Shown here piece after piece: positions 24,660-37,400 of a stretch of 64,000 nt of DNA. The notes under the pieces were generated by a model. It ran no database searches and had not been told where the DNA came from. It was given only the letters and a program-made list of their open reading frames with translations. The stretch's first letter is position 1. Every line of letters starts with the position of its first letter. The translations under genes and the position numbers were made by a program. The stretch comes from Epiperipatus broadwayi (lineage: Eukaryota > Onychophora > Udeonychophora > Euonychophora > Peripatidae): assembly GCA_028023455.1 (NCBI GenBank), contig JAQFVV010006203.1, forward strand, positions 10,016,876 to 10,080,875, written 5' to 3'.

Positions 24660-24890
24660 TCTCTCCAAATTTAATCCAATTTCTCGTCCATAGTTTTTCA
24701 CATCATACCAGAAAACTTTCTTATTTTTCCATTTATCTTACATGTGAGCTCTTTCTAAATCTTTTATAATCTTTTGGCTAATTTACACTGTCAATCTCAT
24801 CATCTCTTCTACCAATATATCATCCAGCCTAGTTCCCTTTTAGTTTTTCAATTATTTCAATTATGTAAATGATACCTATTTGTTCTCTCA
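24660..24890 (-). pseudogene. RTE-like LINE fragment, C-terminal end
   Basis: The minus strand, across stops, reads IIYIIEIIEKLKGN, then IGRRDDE, RFRKSSHVR-MEK and NWIKFGETF. This follows the ending of RTE-type endonuclease-reverse transcriptases (IIERTKRLKWQWAGH, then RPRGRP-RWMD, then GE-F-QQ). It is badly decayed. Confidence 0.6.
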
Positions 24891-25181
24891 CTTTTAATCT
24901 TTTTATTACTTTTAATATATATATAATAACCAATTGAGTTACATAATACACACTAATATAGTGTATGTGCATACATATACATAAAATAAAGGAAAAGTAG
25001 AAATAAACACAGAATAAATTTTTGTAGATATTTTCTACATTTATTGAAATACAAATAAATAAATAATAACTCTGATTTAAAATATTGTTTTATAAATTAA
25101 ACTTTTGAAAGGTCTAAATAAATATATATATTGTTTTATTATTACTCTGATTGTGAAATGTAAAAACACAATACTTGTTTT

Positions 25182-25859
25182 TAATAATATTAGCGATTAA
25201 GCCAATGCACATGTGCTTTAAAGATAAATTATAAATGAATACTCAATTTTTTCAGACAGGAGATATAGTATTTTAGAAAGAATGGAATGAATCCACCCAT
25301 TCTTTCAACCCAAACATTTATGTATGGGCAAATCTTAAGTGTGTGAAAATAAGAGTGTGAAGGTGTTACACGATCACTTTAAATTCATTCCATTCTTTCT
25401 TAAATACTATATCTCATGTCTGGAAAATTGAGTATTCATTTATAATTTATCTTTAAAGCACATGTGCATTGGATTAATCACTAATATTACTATTACATAA
25501 AAAACATAGCGCTATATAAAGTAATATCTCATTATATATGTTTAATTTCAACTAAAGAATGACGGTTCGTAAATTGTAACGATTTTGCAACTGTCATTCA
25601 TTCAAACATAACAAATGTAATTTAAAGTGATCATGTAACACCTTCATGCTCTTATTTCCACACACTTAAGATTTGCCCATATATAAACGTTTGGGTTGAA
25701 AGAATGGGTGGATTCATTCCATTCTTTCTAAAATACTATATCTCGTGTCTGGAAAAATTGAGTATTTATTTATAATTTATCTTTAAAGTGCATGTGCATT
25801 GGCTTAATCGCTAATATTACTATTACATAAAAAATATAGCACTATATAAAATAATATCT
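25182..25859. mobile_element. Three-armed foldback element with 13-bp flanking direct repeat
   Basis: Arm 25185-25383 is the reverse complement of 25619-25822 (about 200 bp each). A third, shorter minus-orientation arm (25384-25490) sits next to the first. Both minus arms are followed by the same phrase, ACTATTACATAAAAAA and CTATATAAA, so they were duplicated with their flank. CAATACTTGTTTT occurs at 25169-25181 and again at 25860-25872, bounding the element like a 13-bp target duplication. A small hairpin lies at 25555-25600. No open frame. Confidence 0.75.
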
Positions 25860-25899
25860 CAATACTTGTTTTGAAATTTTTTTAATTAATTAAAATATG

Positions 25900-27720
25900 T
25901 ATGTTTTCAAATGGATTAGAGAGATAAAAATAAAAATTCTGTTTTTAATCAAGATATTGTTATCACTTCAGATGATTTTATAAAAAGGCTGATAAAAAAT
26001 ATCAGTCAGTCTGGATAGTGATTTTGAAGAGAAGTCTGGATAATAATTTTTGTAAGAACGGTCACTGAAAAGTTGGTTACAATATTTTATTGCAACCTGA
26101 TGAAGTGTAGCAGTTGGTTTTAGCTGACCATAGAATTTGCAAAATAACTACCATAAACTGATATACCTGAAGGCAAGATAGTAGACAGTTTTCCTTAGCA
26201 GGAGTTTGAATTTACATGGAGAAAAATGACCCACTTCTTTGTGCTGAAATTCATAGCCTTAAACATGGAGAGGATGTTTGCTTGCCTGAAATCTATCAAA
26301 CTATGACAGCTTTTTGCCTGGAATAATCCTAGATAGAAAGAGACCAACTACAGCTCAAATTTTACATGGATTGCATGATTTTATCTGATGATGACAACAA
26401 ACCTGGATTATATTTTTCTATTGGGCCAAAAGAACCAGCTTGCTGAATAAATAATTACATATATGCTAATGTATCTAAAGGCAGAAAAGCACAGATAAAC
26501 ATATATACAGCTGTGGTGAGTAGAGTTATATATAATAATGAAATTTTAAATAATTTTTTTAGTAAAATGACATTTTAGAAGTGATGCATAAATTTGTACT
26601 TTTCATGTTTATGGTGGGTGTATGATTGAGCAGGGCTGCCTGGATGCAGTGTGTTCATGATGCTCTGAAGTATAGGCTCAGTACTGTCTAGACCTAGATG
26701 TTGATCTTCCAGAGTAATCTAGTGGTGTATATGTAGGCCTCATGAATAGGCCTTGGTCTCATGAATAGACCTCATCTAAATCCCCTAAGACTCACAAGAG
26801 ATGAGTAGGGCTGGCTCAATGCCTGATATTTTTTTTGTTGGATACTACTTTTTGTGGATGATCTGTCTATGTACTTAGAAGGGGCAGTGCTTAAAAATGA
26901 GGTATTTTTTCACAACATCATGGGCCTTGTGTTCTAGTGGTCCATGCTTGGCTATCTACCTATCATGGCATAGGAGCTGCAGTTCACGTATTCACTTTTT
27001 CTATCTCACCTTGCCTACTTCATCAGCATTAACTAATCAAGCAGAAAGACATTTTGAAATTTATATTTTTTTAATTCTATAAAATGATTTTATCTTTCGT
27101 TTATTGAAAAAAAAAGGGAAAGACATTTTAAATCAATCAAGAATCATCTGTTAAAAATTTGATAGTACTATTTTAAGGAAAAAAGACTATTCAGCAAAGA
27201 GAATTAAATTGCAAGAATAATCTGTAATAATTTTATTGTGATAAATACTAATTTTATGTAGATAAATTAATATATCACACGTTTGTGCAAATTATATATA
27301 TATGCATTTCAGTAAACCTCCTATGTAAAATGTATATCATTTAACTGGAACTTTAATCATTATTGAGTGTTATGTTTTAAGATTTTGATAATTATTTTGT
27401 AGCAAGTCAAAGATTATTTCATGCACACACATGTATATGTGTGTATGTTGTCACTTATAACACATATGTAAATTTTAATCATTTTTGTTTGTTATTGAAT
27501 GTCAATTGAAATAGATTAATTGTATAATAGAAATCGCACATCTGTGCACACATATATGTAAATCCATGTAAAAAAATAAATTTTGAATAGTAATTATGTA
27601 TATCACCAATGTGGTAATTTATTTTATTGTATATGGCTTAATTTATATGTATAGCCACATAGACTTTAATTTCAATTTTTTTATTTTTTTATTAATAAAC
27701 TTGTATTTAATTGTTAAAAA
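25900..27720. other. Mixed, less A+T-rich intron sequence, unidentified
   Basis: The segments 26020-26460 and 26600-27060 have higher G+C and read like decayed coding DNA, but no frame gives a recognisable domain. A near-duplication GTCTCATGAATAGACCTCATC-like / GCCTCATGAATAGGCC lies at 26725-26775. Confidence 0.35.
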
Positions 27721-27759
27721 TTGTTTCCATCATCTTTTGGTCACTTACAGTAATAGAGC

Positions 27760-28260
27760 TTATGTTCTCTAAGCTAGATTCATGTATGGGATGAATATAT
27801 GAATGGGGATGTATATTTAGTGTTTTGGGGCATCCAGCAATGATCAATCAATCATCATCCTGGTTGGCACATAAGATTATATTCTTTAAACCCCATGCAT
27901 TATTATTTTTTATTTTACTTTAGTCTTATTAAAAATTTAAGTTTATAGTTGGCCACTATAAATGGCCTGAGCATTGATGATGATCAGCATGTTTTATCTC
28001 CCAGCATTACTGTTTTGATTTTTGATTATTGTGTATTCCAATGGATGGGCACTAAGCTGGTGTATTCAAGTTATGTTTCAATAATTGCCCAAGCTGGCAA
28101 AGGTTCAATAGTTAGCTTGGTCTAAAGAAGACCCATTTCCAATCCAGTCACAAGATGGACTGTTGATTTTATTAATTGTGGATCATTCATGATGATGGAT
28201 GGTTATTTTTTTTGAGTATTTACTTGTTCTTATTTTTTAAATTATAATGCTGGTGGATTT
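27760..28260 (+). repeat. Dispersed repeat sharing a block with 40.4-41.0 kb
   Basis: The phrase GATGATGATCAGCATG followed by CCCAGCAT (27970-28010) recurs at about 40655-40690 as GATGATGATCAGTATG, then TTCCAGCAT, and GTCACAAGA- words follow in both. Extent and class are uncertain. Confidence 0.4.
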
Positions 28261-28439
28261 ATAATTGCTCTGCTGATCTTTCAGTGATCACAGAGATTCT
28301 CTAATCTCATACTTTTATATCCTTAAATATCATACTTTTTGTAAATTTATTCATATTTTATTTTAAATTGACTGTGAGTGATGATGATTTTACCACCATC
28401 CCAGATTCACATCTTTTACTTCCATTTTTTGATACCCCC

Positions 28440-28750
28440 ATCCCATTACAATATATATATTATTCGAGTGTTCTGAACATTCTGACTTGCTCTTTTGTTA
28501 TCTGTCCAAGTCTAAGATTCTTAAGTAAAAATGGTAAGATACATATATTTAAAGCCTTCCTTTTCAAAACATAGGTTTATTTCTTTTTAATATTAAGTTA
28601 TTTCTATTAAAAGTACTCCTTCCTAGTTTAATTCTATGATTAATTTCATCCATTATATTTTATATGCATTAATAATCTGATTAAGGTATTTGTTAATTCA
28701 TTGTTATCATTCTTTATTATCTTCGGTTGTTTTTTCATCCCTGATGTTCG
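28440..28750 (-). pseudogene. RTE-like LINE fragment
   Basis: The minus strand across frameshifts gives MDEINHRIKLGRS, then RNNLILKRNKP and LRLGQITKEQVRMF. The first part matches the NGNITNELNYRIKSG region of the copy at 33.5-34.1 kb. Confidence 0.5.
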
Positions 28751-28913
28751 CCATGGGATGATGTTGATGCTAATCAAAAACATATACATATAACGATTCT
28801 GGGGCCGGACCTAAATGATCGATTTGATCTAAAAAGATCTGATTTCTTAGATTTGTAATAAAATATTCTACTAACTAATACTATTATATGATGTTAGTTT
28901 TTTCATTTTTGTA

Positions 28914-29430
28914 AATGTTTATTAATCTTATCTTGTTTTTTGAGTTTGTGTGTGTGTGTGTCTTTTAAAAGTTACAGTATTTTTCTAACTTTTTTTTTTT
29001 TTGGGACTTTATGTGTGTCGTTTTAAAGTTACGTTTTTTTTTTTTTTTTGCAAGAGTAAATCAATACTTTTATTCAAAAGCAAGATGTAATAAGTAAATG
29101 TTTATTAATCTTATCTTGTTTTTGAATTTGTGTGTGTGTCTTTAAAGTTACGGGGCTTTTTCTAATATTTTTTTGGGGACTTTATGTGTGTCTTTTTAAA
29201 GTTACGGTACTTTTTTTTGCAAGAGTAAATCAATCATTTGATTCAAAAGCAAGATATAATAAGTCAATGTTTATTAATCTTAGATTGTATTTCAGTTTGT
29301 GTGTGTGTCTTTAAAGTTACGGGACTTTTTCTCATTTTTTTTTGGGACTTTATGTGTGTCTTTTTTAAAAGTTACGGTATTTTTGGTCAAGAGTAAAAAT
29401 CAATTATTTTTATTAAAAAAGCAATAAGTA
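28914..29430 (+). repeat. Tandem array, three units of about 170-183 bp
   Basis: Units begin AATGTTTATTAATCTTA near 28914, 29097 and 29266. Each carries GTGTGTGTGTCTTT-AAAGTTACGG, a T run, GGGACTTTATGTGTGTC and CAAGAGTAAATCAAT. Confidence 0.9.
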
Positions 29431-29480
29431 ATTCTAAATCTATCAAAAGTAACGTCATTTATATACTCCAATTTAGAATT

Positions 29481-30000
29481 GATACCCGACTACTATTCAA
29501 TTGAAAAATGATACCTGACTAATTTCCGTTTTTTTTTTTTTTGGTGAGGGGGGGGACAGTAATGAATCAGAAAGTGGGTTGCTTTTGTTAACTCTGTCTA
29601 TATAAAAAGGGTACCGTTATTGAAATATTAAATTTAAAAATGATAGCTGACTAATTTGCATTTCTTTTGACAATAAATAATCAAAAAGTGGGTTTCTTTT
29701 TTTTTTTTTTTGATAAATCTTGTGTATATATATAAAAAAAATACCATAATTCAAATACTCCATTGAAAAAAACCAAACCCCGTTGAATTTGCTTTCTTTT
29801 TTTTTTTTTTGAGACAGTAATTAATCAGGAACTGGGTTGTTTTTGTTAGTGTGTAGATATAAAAACTAATCTTATTTTGAAATAATAAATGTAACAAAAA
29901 TAATAATAATAATAATACCCGACTAATTTTCTTTTTTGGACAAGTAATTCCTAATAATTAGACACTGGATTGTTTTTGTTTGTGTGTATATATATACTGT
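29481..30000 (+). repeat. Second tandem array, about four units of 130-140 bp
   Basis: Units carry GATACC[CT]GACTAATTT, a T run, then GACAGTAAT-AATCAG-AA-TGGGTTG and TTTTTGTTAG near 29509, 29641, 29776 and 29914. It directly follows the first array but has a different unit. Confidence 0.8.
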
Positions 30001-30102
30001 ATAGCAAAAGTAACTTGTCACGGACGAATTCGTGTGAAAATGGTACTTTTCGCATGATCCTTAAATTTTTTTCCGTTCCACACCATTAAAAGCAATTTTT
30101 GA

Positions 30103-30333
30103 GGGTTACCCATTCGTAATGGAATCTTCAGGACATTATTACTAAACTTACAACAACAACACATTAAAAAAATAGACATCTTATCAAATTTTAAAAAACT
30201 ACAACTGCTTCAAATACACACACTCTCACACGAAACTACAGAGAAAATAGATATTCTACTATTACGAGAAAATGATGAACAAAATCAACTACTATGGCAG
30301 CCAATCAAGGCATTTCTTTCTCTTTGCTTTTAG
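30103..30333 (+). CDS. Unidentified Leu/Gln-rich open frame, 76 codons
   Basis: The frame is open from just after a TGA (30100-30102) to TAG 30331-30333, with no early ATG. It reads GLPIRNGIFRTLLL, then LQQQHIKKIDILSNFKKLQ and TTEKIDILLLRENDEQNQLL. The spacing of Leu/Ile suggests a coiled coil. It could be part of a transposon ORF; no domain was recognised and no splice signals are compelling. Confidence 0.25.
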   Translation, partial: GLPIRNGIFRTLLLNLQQQHIKKIDILSNFKKLQLLQIHTLSHETTEKIDILLLRENDEQNQLLWQPIKAFLSLCF

Positions 30334-30600
30334 CATAGAAAAAAAGCCATAACCAGCAGCCGCCAGGAATTCTTTCTGTGTTTTATCGTAGAAAGAAGTC
30401 TCATTTGTCTTGGCTTCTGTTGCCACCACTGCCTTGGTCCAACATAACGTGAGGACTCATTTCTGCATTTATAACATAGAAAATTTTCTCTTTTGTTGGG
30501 TGAAGCCTGGTGAAATGGTATATTTCTAGGAATTGACCTAAAAATAGTGACATCTCTAGGCGAACACCAGGGATGAGAAAACAACCTTTTTCTTCTTCTG
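30334..30600 (-). other. Overlapping minus-strand open frames, unidentified
   Basis: Frames at 30330-30584 and 30401-30637 on the minus strand include RENFLCYKCRNESSRYV and LFLGQFLEIYHFTRLHP. G+C is higher than in the flanks. They adjoin an RTE-like fragment and are probably transposon-derived. Confidence 0.25.
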
Positions 30601-30960
30601 AGAAAATTCTTTGAACATTACTTATGTCATTTAGCAATAATCTTTAATCTTACTTTATTATTTTTCTCTGATAATTCTTGAAATATTTTTTAAAGCTTTG
30701 AAGCAATGTTACCAAAAACAACCACATTATTTGCAAAATCTAGATGATTTAAATAATCTCCATTTACTTTTACTTCCTTGGTCCCCCATTTTAATTAGAC
30801 AAAGTATTATTTCCTGGAAATTTGCTGTAAAAAGCTTTGGAGAAATGAAAACATCCTGTTATACATCATTCTCAATTTTTATCTTTTTAGTATCCCTTTT
30901 TCAGAATATAATATCATAGTTTTATAGCTTCATGGTAGAATAATCCCTTTTAGTAATCAC
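30600..30960 (-). pseudogene. RTE-like LINE fragment around the reverse transcriptase catalytic box
   Basis: The minus strand reads KWRLFKSSRFCK in one frame and, shifted, VNGDYLNHLDFANNVVVFGN: the INGEYLNHLRFADDIV region of RTE-type reverse transcriptases with the catalytic DD replaced by NN. It ends in LNDISNVQRIF, matching the MFN-piece that follows motif C in the family. Confidence 0.65.
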
Positions 30961-30999
30961 AAATCTAAAGCATAATGATCACTCAATCTAATAATATGT

Positions 31000-33470
31000 T
31001 ATTGGGTTGTTGTTTTTTTTTTAAAAAAAAGAGTGAATCTCTTGGCTTATAAAATATAAAAGTTTGGAAAAAGAAAATTGGTCCATTTCATAATTTTATT
31101 CTTTATATTCGCAAAAGGTAAAAATGCTAGAGTAAACTTACAAAAATTAAAATGAACATTTTCAATAATTAATTTATATAAATTCTTTGTAGTTATATAT
31201 AAGTGAGTGATTAATCCTTCAAGAGGCCATGTAACATCTAAGCACCAGAAATGACAAATTGAGAAATCTTTAGCTTTTAAGTCTACTCACACTATCAATG
31301 TGCTATATAATTCAGTTTTCATTTTGACTAACAATTTTTTATCATTATCTGTAAAAATCTTTCATTTTACACTATGTAGTTTAAAGATTTTTTTTTCAGA
31401 AGTTTGTTTCAAGAGTTAAAGCAGGATTTGTATTTGACTTAATGATGTATATTTTATATTTTTCAATGTATAATTGTTTTTTTTTTAATTATATTTAAGT
31501 ATTACTTTAGTCTTTTTGATTTAATTCCATCATTATCTTTATTACTTTTACAAATTTATTATTTTTCATTTGGGTTTTGTTAAAGGCTGAAAAATCCGTT
31601 TTATCCAAGCGTTTTCAACTACTATATAAAAATGCATAGATTAAAGGTAAATTTGGGGGAGGAGGCTCTGGAAATCAATTGCAGCTCAACTTCATCATTT
31701 CCGGTGCTCAAACTTCATGTAAATTCTCAAACAGCACACTAGTCGATTATTTTTAATTTTTTTTTTTTTAAAGTAGTATTAAACCTAAAGTTTAGCAATA
31801 ATCTTTTTTTTTTGTTGTTATTCTTATTGTTACAGTTGTTGACAATTTGTTATTTGCTTTTTTCTTTTTCAAGATTTTCGAACTTATTCTTTGCGCAAAA
31901 TTTTTCATTCCTTTTATTTTAAACATTAATTATGAAGTTTCTAAATTTTTAAATTGGCTGAAATTTGTAGAAACATATTTTTTGTGTGTGTTTTACTTGT
32001 TAAATTGTTGCACGTAGCTGCTTTTATTGTAAATTACCTAAATTAAGATGTCATCAACGTTAGTTTTATTAGTTACAAGCCTCAAGGTACATCTTTCTTT
32101 CTATCTATTTGATAAATTTTGATAGTAATGCGATCATTCTTGAAATAAAATAAGCAGGAAACAAAATCGTAATTTGATATTTTAATAAAGATTGATATAA
32201 ACTTTTACGTGTGAAAATTAATTTATTTAAATTATTAAATTTTATTTTATAAAAGTATATATATATATTATCAAAATGTATTGACTATAATGCTCTGTCA
32301 ACAAAAAGTAAACCTAAATACTGTATTTGAAAAAAAAAAAATTTTGTACGTGTATACACAACATCACTTTGATTCTTTCATTTTATAATAAAATAAAAAG
32401 AATTTCCTTTCTCTATTATTTTAATACAACTACCATAAGCTTGAGTAATCATTTTTATCTGATAATACAATTTAATCTTCACCTGAATGTATTTTTCAGC
32501 TTTTGTTTTAATCAATGAGAACATAAGATTCAAAACTGAAACAATGCAGTTGTGAATCTGGCAGTCATCTTTAACTTTTTTAATTACTAGTGAAGTAATA
32601 GTCTAAAATGAAAAAATCTAATGCTTTCGAATCTATGCCTAGCAATGTGTTTGTATAATTGTATAAATCTGATGCAAGATTAGACTCTGTATTTTAGTAA
32701 TCTTAATTCTATTTTAACTATAGGCTTCTTTTTCTTTAGCTATGAATATTAACGCCAATACAATATCATCTGATTCTTCTCTTATTACAATTGAAACTAA
32801 CGCAGTTTGTTTTTTCTTCTCTCTAGCACCATCTATTAGAAGCTTAAGTAATTAAAAGATATAAAATGGAAATGCAATTTCATTTCTATCATCAAACTTG
32901 CTTTCAGTTTTTGACTTAGCCAAAGAGAGTTTGGCATTTTTTATTTCATTTTCAAGATTTTAATTTAAAGTTTCATGGTATTTTGTAATTTATCATTATG
33001 AAGGCAATCTTTTCTCAATAGAATATTCAATATGCTTTCTTTAATGAATAATATGGAAAATATAAAAAATTTAGCATTTTTTGGCACTATAATGATAAAT
33101 AAATAGTTTCTATTTATTTTTATATTACATAAATATGCAGCTTTGGTTTAACAAACATAGCCCTATTTTGTACAGACATACAACTGCATTTTAACAAATA
33201 AATGTTTAAATAATATTTCCAATTACTTTCCCCACTTAGTTAATTATTAAAATCAATTTTCTTTTATTATTTTTTTTTGTTATTGGAGAACATGGTACAT
33301 GAGATTTTAGATCTATTCAAAAAACATTACTGAAATATGAATTACATTATTACTATTCATACTCATAAAAAAAAATAACAATAGTTTTACAACTTAATTT
33401 TAGGTTCCAATAGTTTTGACATAATTTAATAATTTTACAGTAAATAATAGCTATATCTTCATATTGATTT
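31000..33470. other. Intron sequence, nothing recognised
   Basis: Very A+T rich with T runs; only short chance frames. Confidence 0.4.
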
Positions 33471-33479
33471 TTTTTCAGC

Positions 33480-34090
33480 TCTTAGTCTTTCAGTTCTTTC
33501 AATTATGTTAATAACACTCATTTGTTCTTTCATCCAAGTTTGCTTTTGATCTCTTTTTATTCTCTAAAATATAATCTCTCTATATTTTATTGAATTATTT
33601 TGGTTTAAAGTCTCTTCATTGTTCATATGTTTAATGTTCAAGTCTCAGTTTCATATTTGAGAACTGATAAATATTTATAAAACATAAAGACATAATTTCT
33701 TTTAATATTAACTTATTTCTTCCAAAAGCACTTCATCCCAGATTTAATCCTATAATTAAGTTCATTTGTTATGTTGCCATTTATATTAATAATCTGACCA
33801 GGAAATTTATAGTTGTTAAACTTTTTCTAATTTATGAGTATCAATCTTTTTTATTTTAGAAAAATCCATTGGATATTTTTTTTTTCATGTTTATTTTAAA
33901 TCTTACATTTTTATTTTTAACTAATAACTCTTGCAATATTTTCTAAAATTCTTAAGCATTTTTGCAAAAACAACAATATGTACAAAATCTAGATAAATTG
34001 AATTATTTCAAAGCAGTTTTATTATCTTAGCTTTCCATTTTAATCCAAGATGTACTACTTGTAAAACTTTGATTAAAATTTTAGAGATAT
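33480..34090 (-). pseudogene. RTE-like LINE fragment (post-motif-C region)
   Basis: On the minus strand, decayed and shifted frames give DFVHIVVFAK, then LQELLVKNKNVRFKINMKK, MDFSKIKKIDTHKLEKV, YKFPGQIININGNITNELNY and RIKSGMKCFW. This is the order seen in RTE-type reverse transcriptases after the catalytic box (N-YKFLGQ-I--NG-I--E---RI--G----). It is the best preserved of the RTE-like pieces in the window. Confidence 0.75.
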
Positions 34091-36050
34091 GGAATTACCT
34101 TGTAAATTAATCACTGTTATTGCATTTTGATAAATATTTTTTAGAATATAACAATATTCTAGGTCTATATCTTGACAGTCCAAAGTTTAAACATTATGAA
34201 AATGTTTATACAATCAAATCCATTTTCTTAATTTACAAATTCAACAGTAATGTCACATTCATTGGTTTTTTATATAACTTTTCTTGATATATAGATATGA
34301 TCCACTGTGTTAAAATTAGTTTTAAAATCAATTTGTGCTTTTAATTGGTTTGAATCCAAAGTTTATTATAGATGAAATAATTATATTTGATAAAAATTAT
34401 GTATGAACTAATAAAACTGATAGATTTGTAATTATGCTTTAACATGTTTATTAAGAAATACTGTTTAAATTAATTCAAGTTGTTTTTTCTCTATTCCTCT
34501 AAAAAAAGATAATGTAGTTTTCAAATGAAAGTATAATTAAATGATTGTACAATTTGAGGGTAATTAAGAAAAATAACTGCAGATTTAACGCTATCATGTC
34601 TGAGATAATATATGATTAGATGGGTACAAGTTTGTTCCCAAAAAAAGAAGATAGGAAGTTAGGTTAAAGTAATAGACCACACTGTCTTATGATGTATAGT
34701 TTTTTTATTCAGATTTTGAGAAAAGAGAAGTAGCAGACTAGATGTGAGGAGAATAGTAAAAAGTTAAATTTTTAGTCTGAGGTATGGCTAACCTCATTAC
34801 TAGTTTGAAAAAATGATGTTTGAAATTAAATTTAAAAACACCATGTGCTAAATTTTAACTAAAAGCTAAGCATCAACAAACCAAACTGTGTAGTATTTCA
34901 CTAAAAATTAAAATGTAGAAGAAAGATAATATTACAAGAAGAAATCTGTACAAGCCTTATGTTCCATCCAAAAGCATGACTGTCTTAGTCTGTATTAATC
35001 TGACTGCAATTATATTGAAAAAGAAATCAATTTAGCATTTACCTACCCAGTAAATTGGTGTTAATTTGGAAATTAACATTATAACCATCAATTGAAAATT
35101 TAAAGCTATAACAAAAAATTATAGATAAATTTAATTTATTATAACCCATCCTGAAAATTATTATTCTAATATTAATGTTAATATTGGAAGACAAAAAAAC
35201 TAACAGGGAAAAAATGAAAGATATAACTACCAAAGGAGAACTAAAAAAATGAAACCATAGTACAATAAGATATAATTAATGTGAAAATATAAATTTTATT
35301 TATATAACTACATATTTTTTAAATATCAGAAGTAATTAGTAGTAAAGAATTTTTATTTTTTTTTGTTTGTTAACATATGTTTTTTTTAATTATTTTACTT
35401 ATTATCCAAAAGTTGTAAAAAGAGTTATAAAGACCTTTACCATTTTTATAAATAAGGAGAGGAAGGTTTTAACTAGACTAATATTTTAAATGTTTTTATT
35501 TAAGTTAGAATATCTGTGTTATTAATATGTTTGTTTAAAAATTTTTGTAATCAATTTTATTATTTAAGGTAGAATATAATTTTAAAATCAATATTAAATA
35601 GATTTAAATTCAATAGAATAAGTTCAAATTTGCTACATAAGTAAGAAATATAACCTAAGTAATATGGGACTGTAATATTTTAAGTAGGTGATCTAGATTT
35701 TTAGATATGGAACCAAGGGTAGGAAAATAGTGAATATTTTGCTATCAATTTTAAAAATTATTCTTAGAACTTTAATATATTTTAAATAATACTTACAACA
35801 GGATGATATAGAGATTTTTTGCTTTTTATTTTATAGTTATAACATTTTAAATCAAGGTTTAATAGCTTTAAATTTAACCTAAATTGGTTGAAATTTTATA
35901 TATTTTTTAATCTCAACCAAACTTATAGGCACAAGTAGGGTGAAAGTTTTTAATATTTTAATATCAAATTTAAAAAGTGTTTTTAGGAATTCAATACTTT
36001 AAATAATGCATGCAATTTTTTTTATTTCATTTAAGTTAAAATAAAAAAGA
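34091..36050. other. Intron sequence, nothing recognised
   Basis: Very A+T rich, without repeats or frames that I can support. Confidence 0.4.
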
Positions 36051-36052
36051 CT

Positions 36053-36187
36053 ATGATATAGTTTTTTTTTCATATGTCATAGCATCAGCTGAAATGCAAA
36101 CCCACAATCATCTGCGATCAACTACTTGCTTGCAAGGCAGCTGTTATGACCTCTTGGTTAACAACGCTTGACAAATGATATAGTTTT
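36053..36187 (-). mobile_element. tRNA-derived SINE, minus strand, with 13-bp target duplication
   Basis: ATGATATAGTTTT occurs at 36053-36065 and 36175-36187. Between them, on the minus strand, lie AACCAAGAGGTCATAACAG, CTTGCAAGCAAG, GTGGGTTTGCATTTC (B box-like), GCTGATGCTATGACATATG and an A tail. The body matches the SINE at 4213-4320. Confidence 0.85.
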
Positions 36188-36539
36188 GTTAAGCTATTTT
36201 TTTTAAAAAAATTCAAATTCAAATAAAAAAAGTCAAACAATATTCATATGTATACATAAGGAGTATACATATTAACTTACTGCAGAAATATTAGTGATAA
36301 ATATAAACTATAAGTTCAAATTGATTTACAGTAAAATTATATGTATTAAATGAAGTTGATTTACAATATAGTTTTAGTAAGTTGTCTTTTAAAAGAAAAA
36401 AATTTCCAACCAAAAGCAAAAATGGCAAACTCTTTTTGCTTACAAGGATATTTTATATAATTTTAGTCACTTAATGGTTTAATGTACACATACTATTGTG
36501 ATATATACATAAAGGTATATTTATTAACCTATAGCAGAA

Positions 36540-36890
36540 ATATTTAATCATATATATATATATTGTAATGGTATGTATCCTCTCAATGAGATAAATTAAG
36601 GCAGTCACATCTCACTATAATCGATTTAAGGTCTTCATATAGGATGCCATGAATGATGTGATTTAATTTTAATACAAAACTATATCTGTTCCTAATAAAT
36701 AATTTATTATTAAATTATTAATATAAATTATATCTAAACGATATGAAATCAATCTTCACCTTAATTGATTTAACTATTATGCTCAGATTTCAAACTCAGG
36801 AAAGTTTAACAAGTGATTCTCTTCAGAGGTTCATATCAATATACTAGAGTACTAATAATAAATCTCACTAACTTTTTAAAATGGGTTTCA
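36540..36890. repeat. Unplaced repeat-like block
   Basis: Begins TATATATTGTAATGG and has moderately complex sequence. On the minus strand CTCTGAAGAGAATCACTTGT occurs near 36830. No partner copy was identified in the window. Confidence 0.3.
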
Positions 36891-37207
36891 TGAAGTTAAT
36901 ATAATAATTAATAAAGATTATATATTAAATGTTTGATCTTATCTTATAAAATCAAATAAATAAATAAAACAAATTAAAATCTTTATTTAGTTTAATATAA
37001 AACATAACAATTATTTATTTAACAAATAAATCTAAACTTTATAATATATAAGAATTATTTATATATCTACTATCTTATATTTAAAATATAAATATATTCT
37101 ATTTACCCATTGTAGATATATTTTTAAATTTATAACACTACATAATTTAATAGTTGAAAAGATCATGTAACTTATATATATATTAAGATTGCTATATTGA
37201 TGATCTT

Positions 37208-37214
37208 AGTAATC

Positions 37215-37249
<35 letters not shown>

Positions 37250-37359
37250 GATTACTATACTGAAACTATCATATAGTAATTAGATTATACAAATAATAAT
37301 TTAATTATTTGTATGTAATATTTTCATCTGTTAAAATGATTATATGTTTTTTATAATCA

Positions 37360-37399
<40 letters not shown>

Positions 37400-37400
37400 A
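37208..37400. repeat. (TA)n runs with flanking short inverted repeats
   Basis: AGTAATCTT before and AAGATTACT after the TA run near 37220-37247; another pair, AATGATTATATG and ATAATCATT, precedes the TA run at 37361-37397. Confidence 0.7.

Noticed and set aside
28914-30000. CRISPR array
   Set aside because: Repeats are directly abutting units with T runs, without spacers, in a eukaryotic intron.
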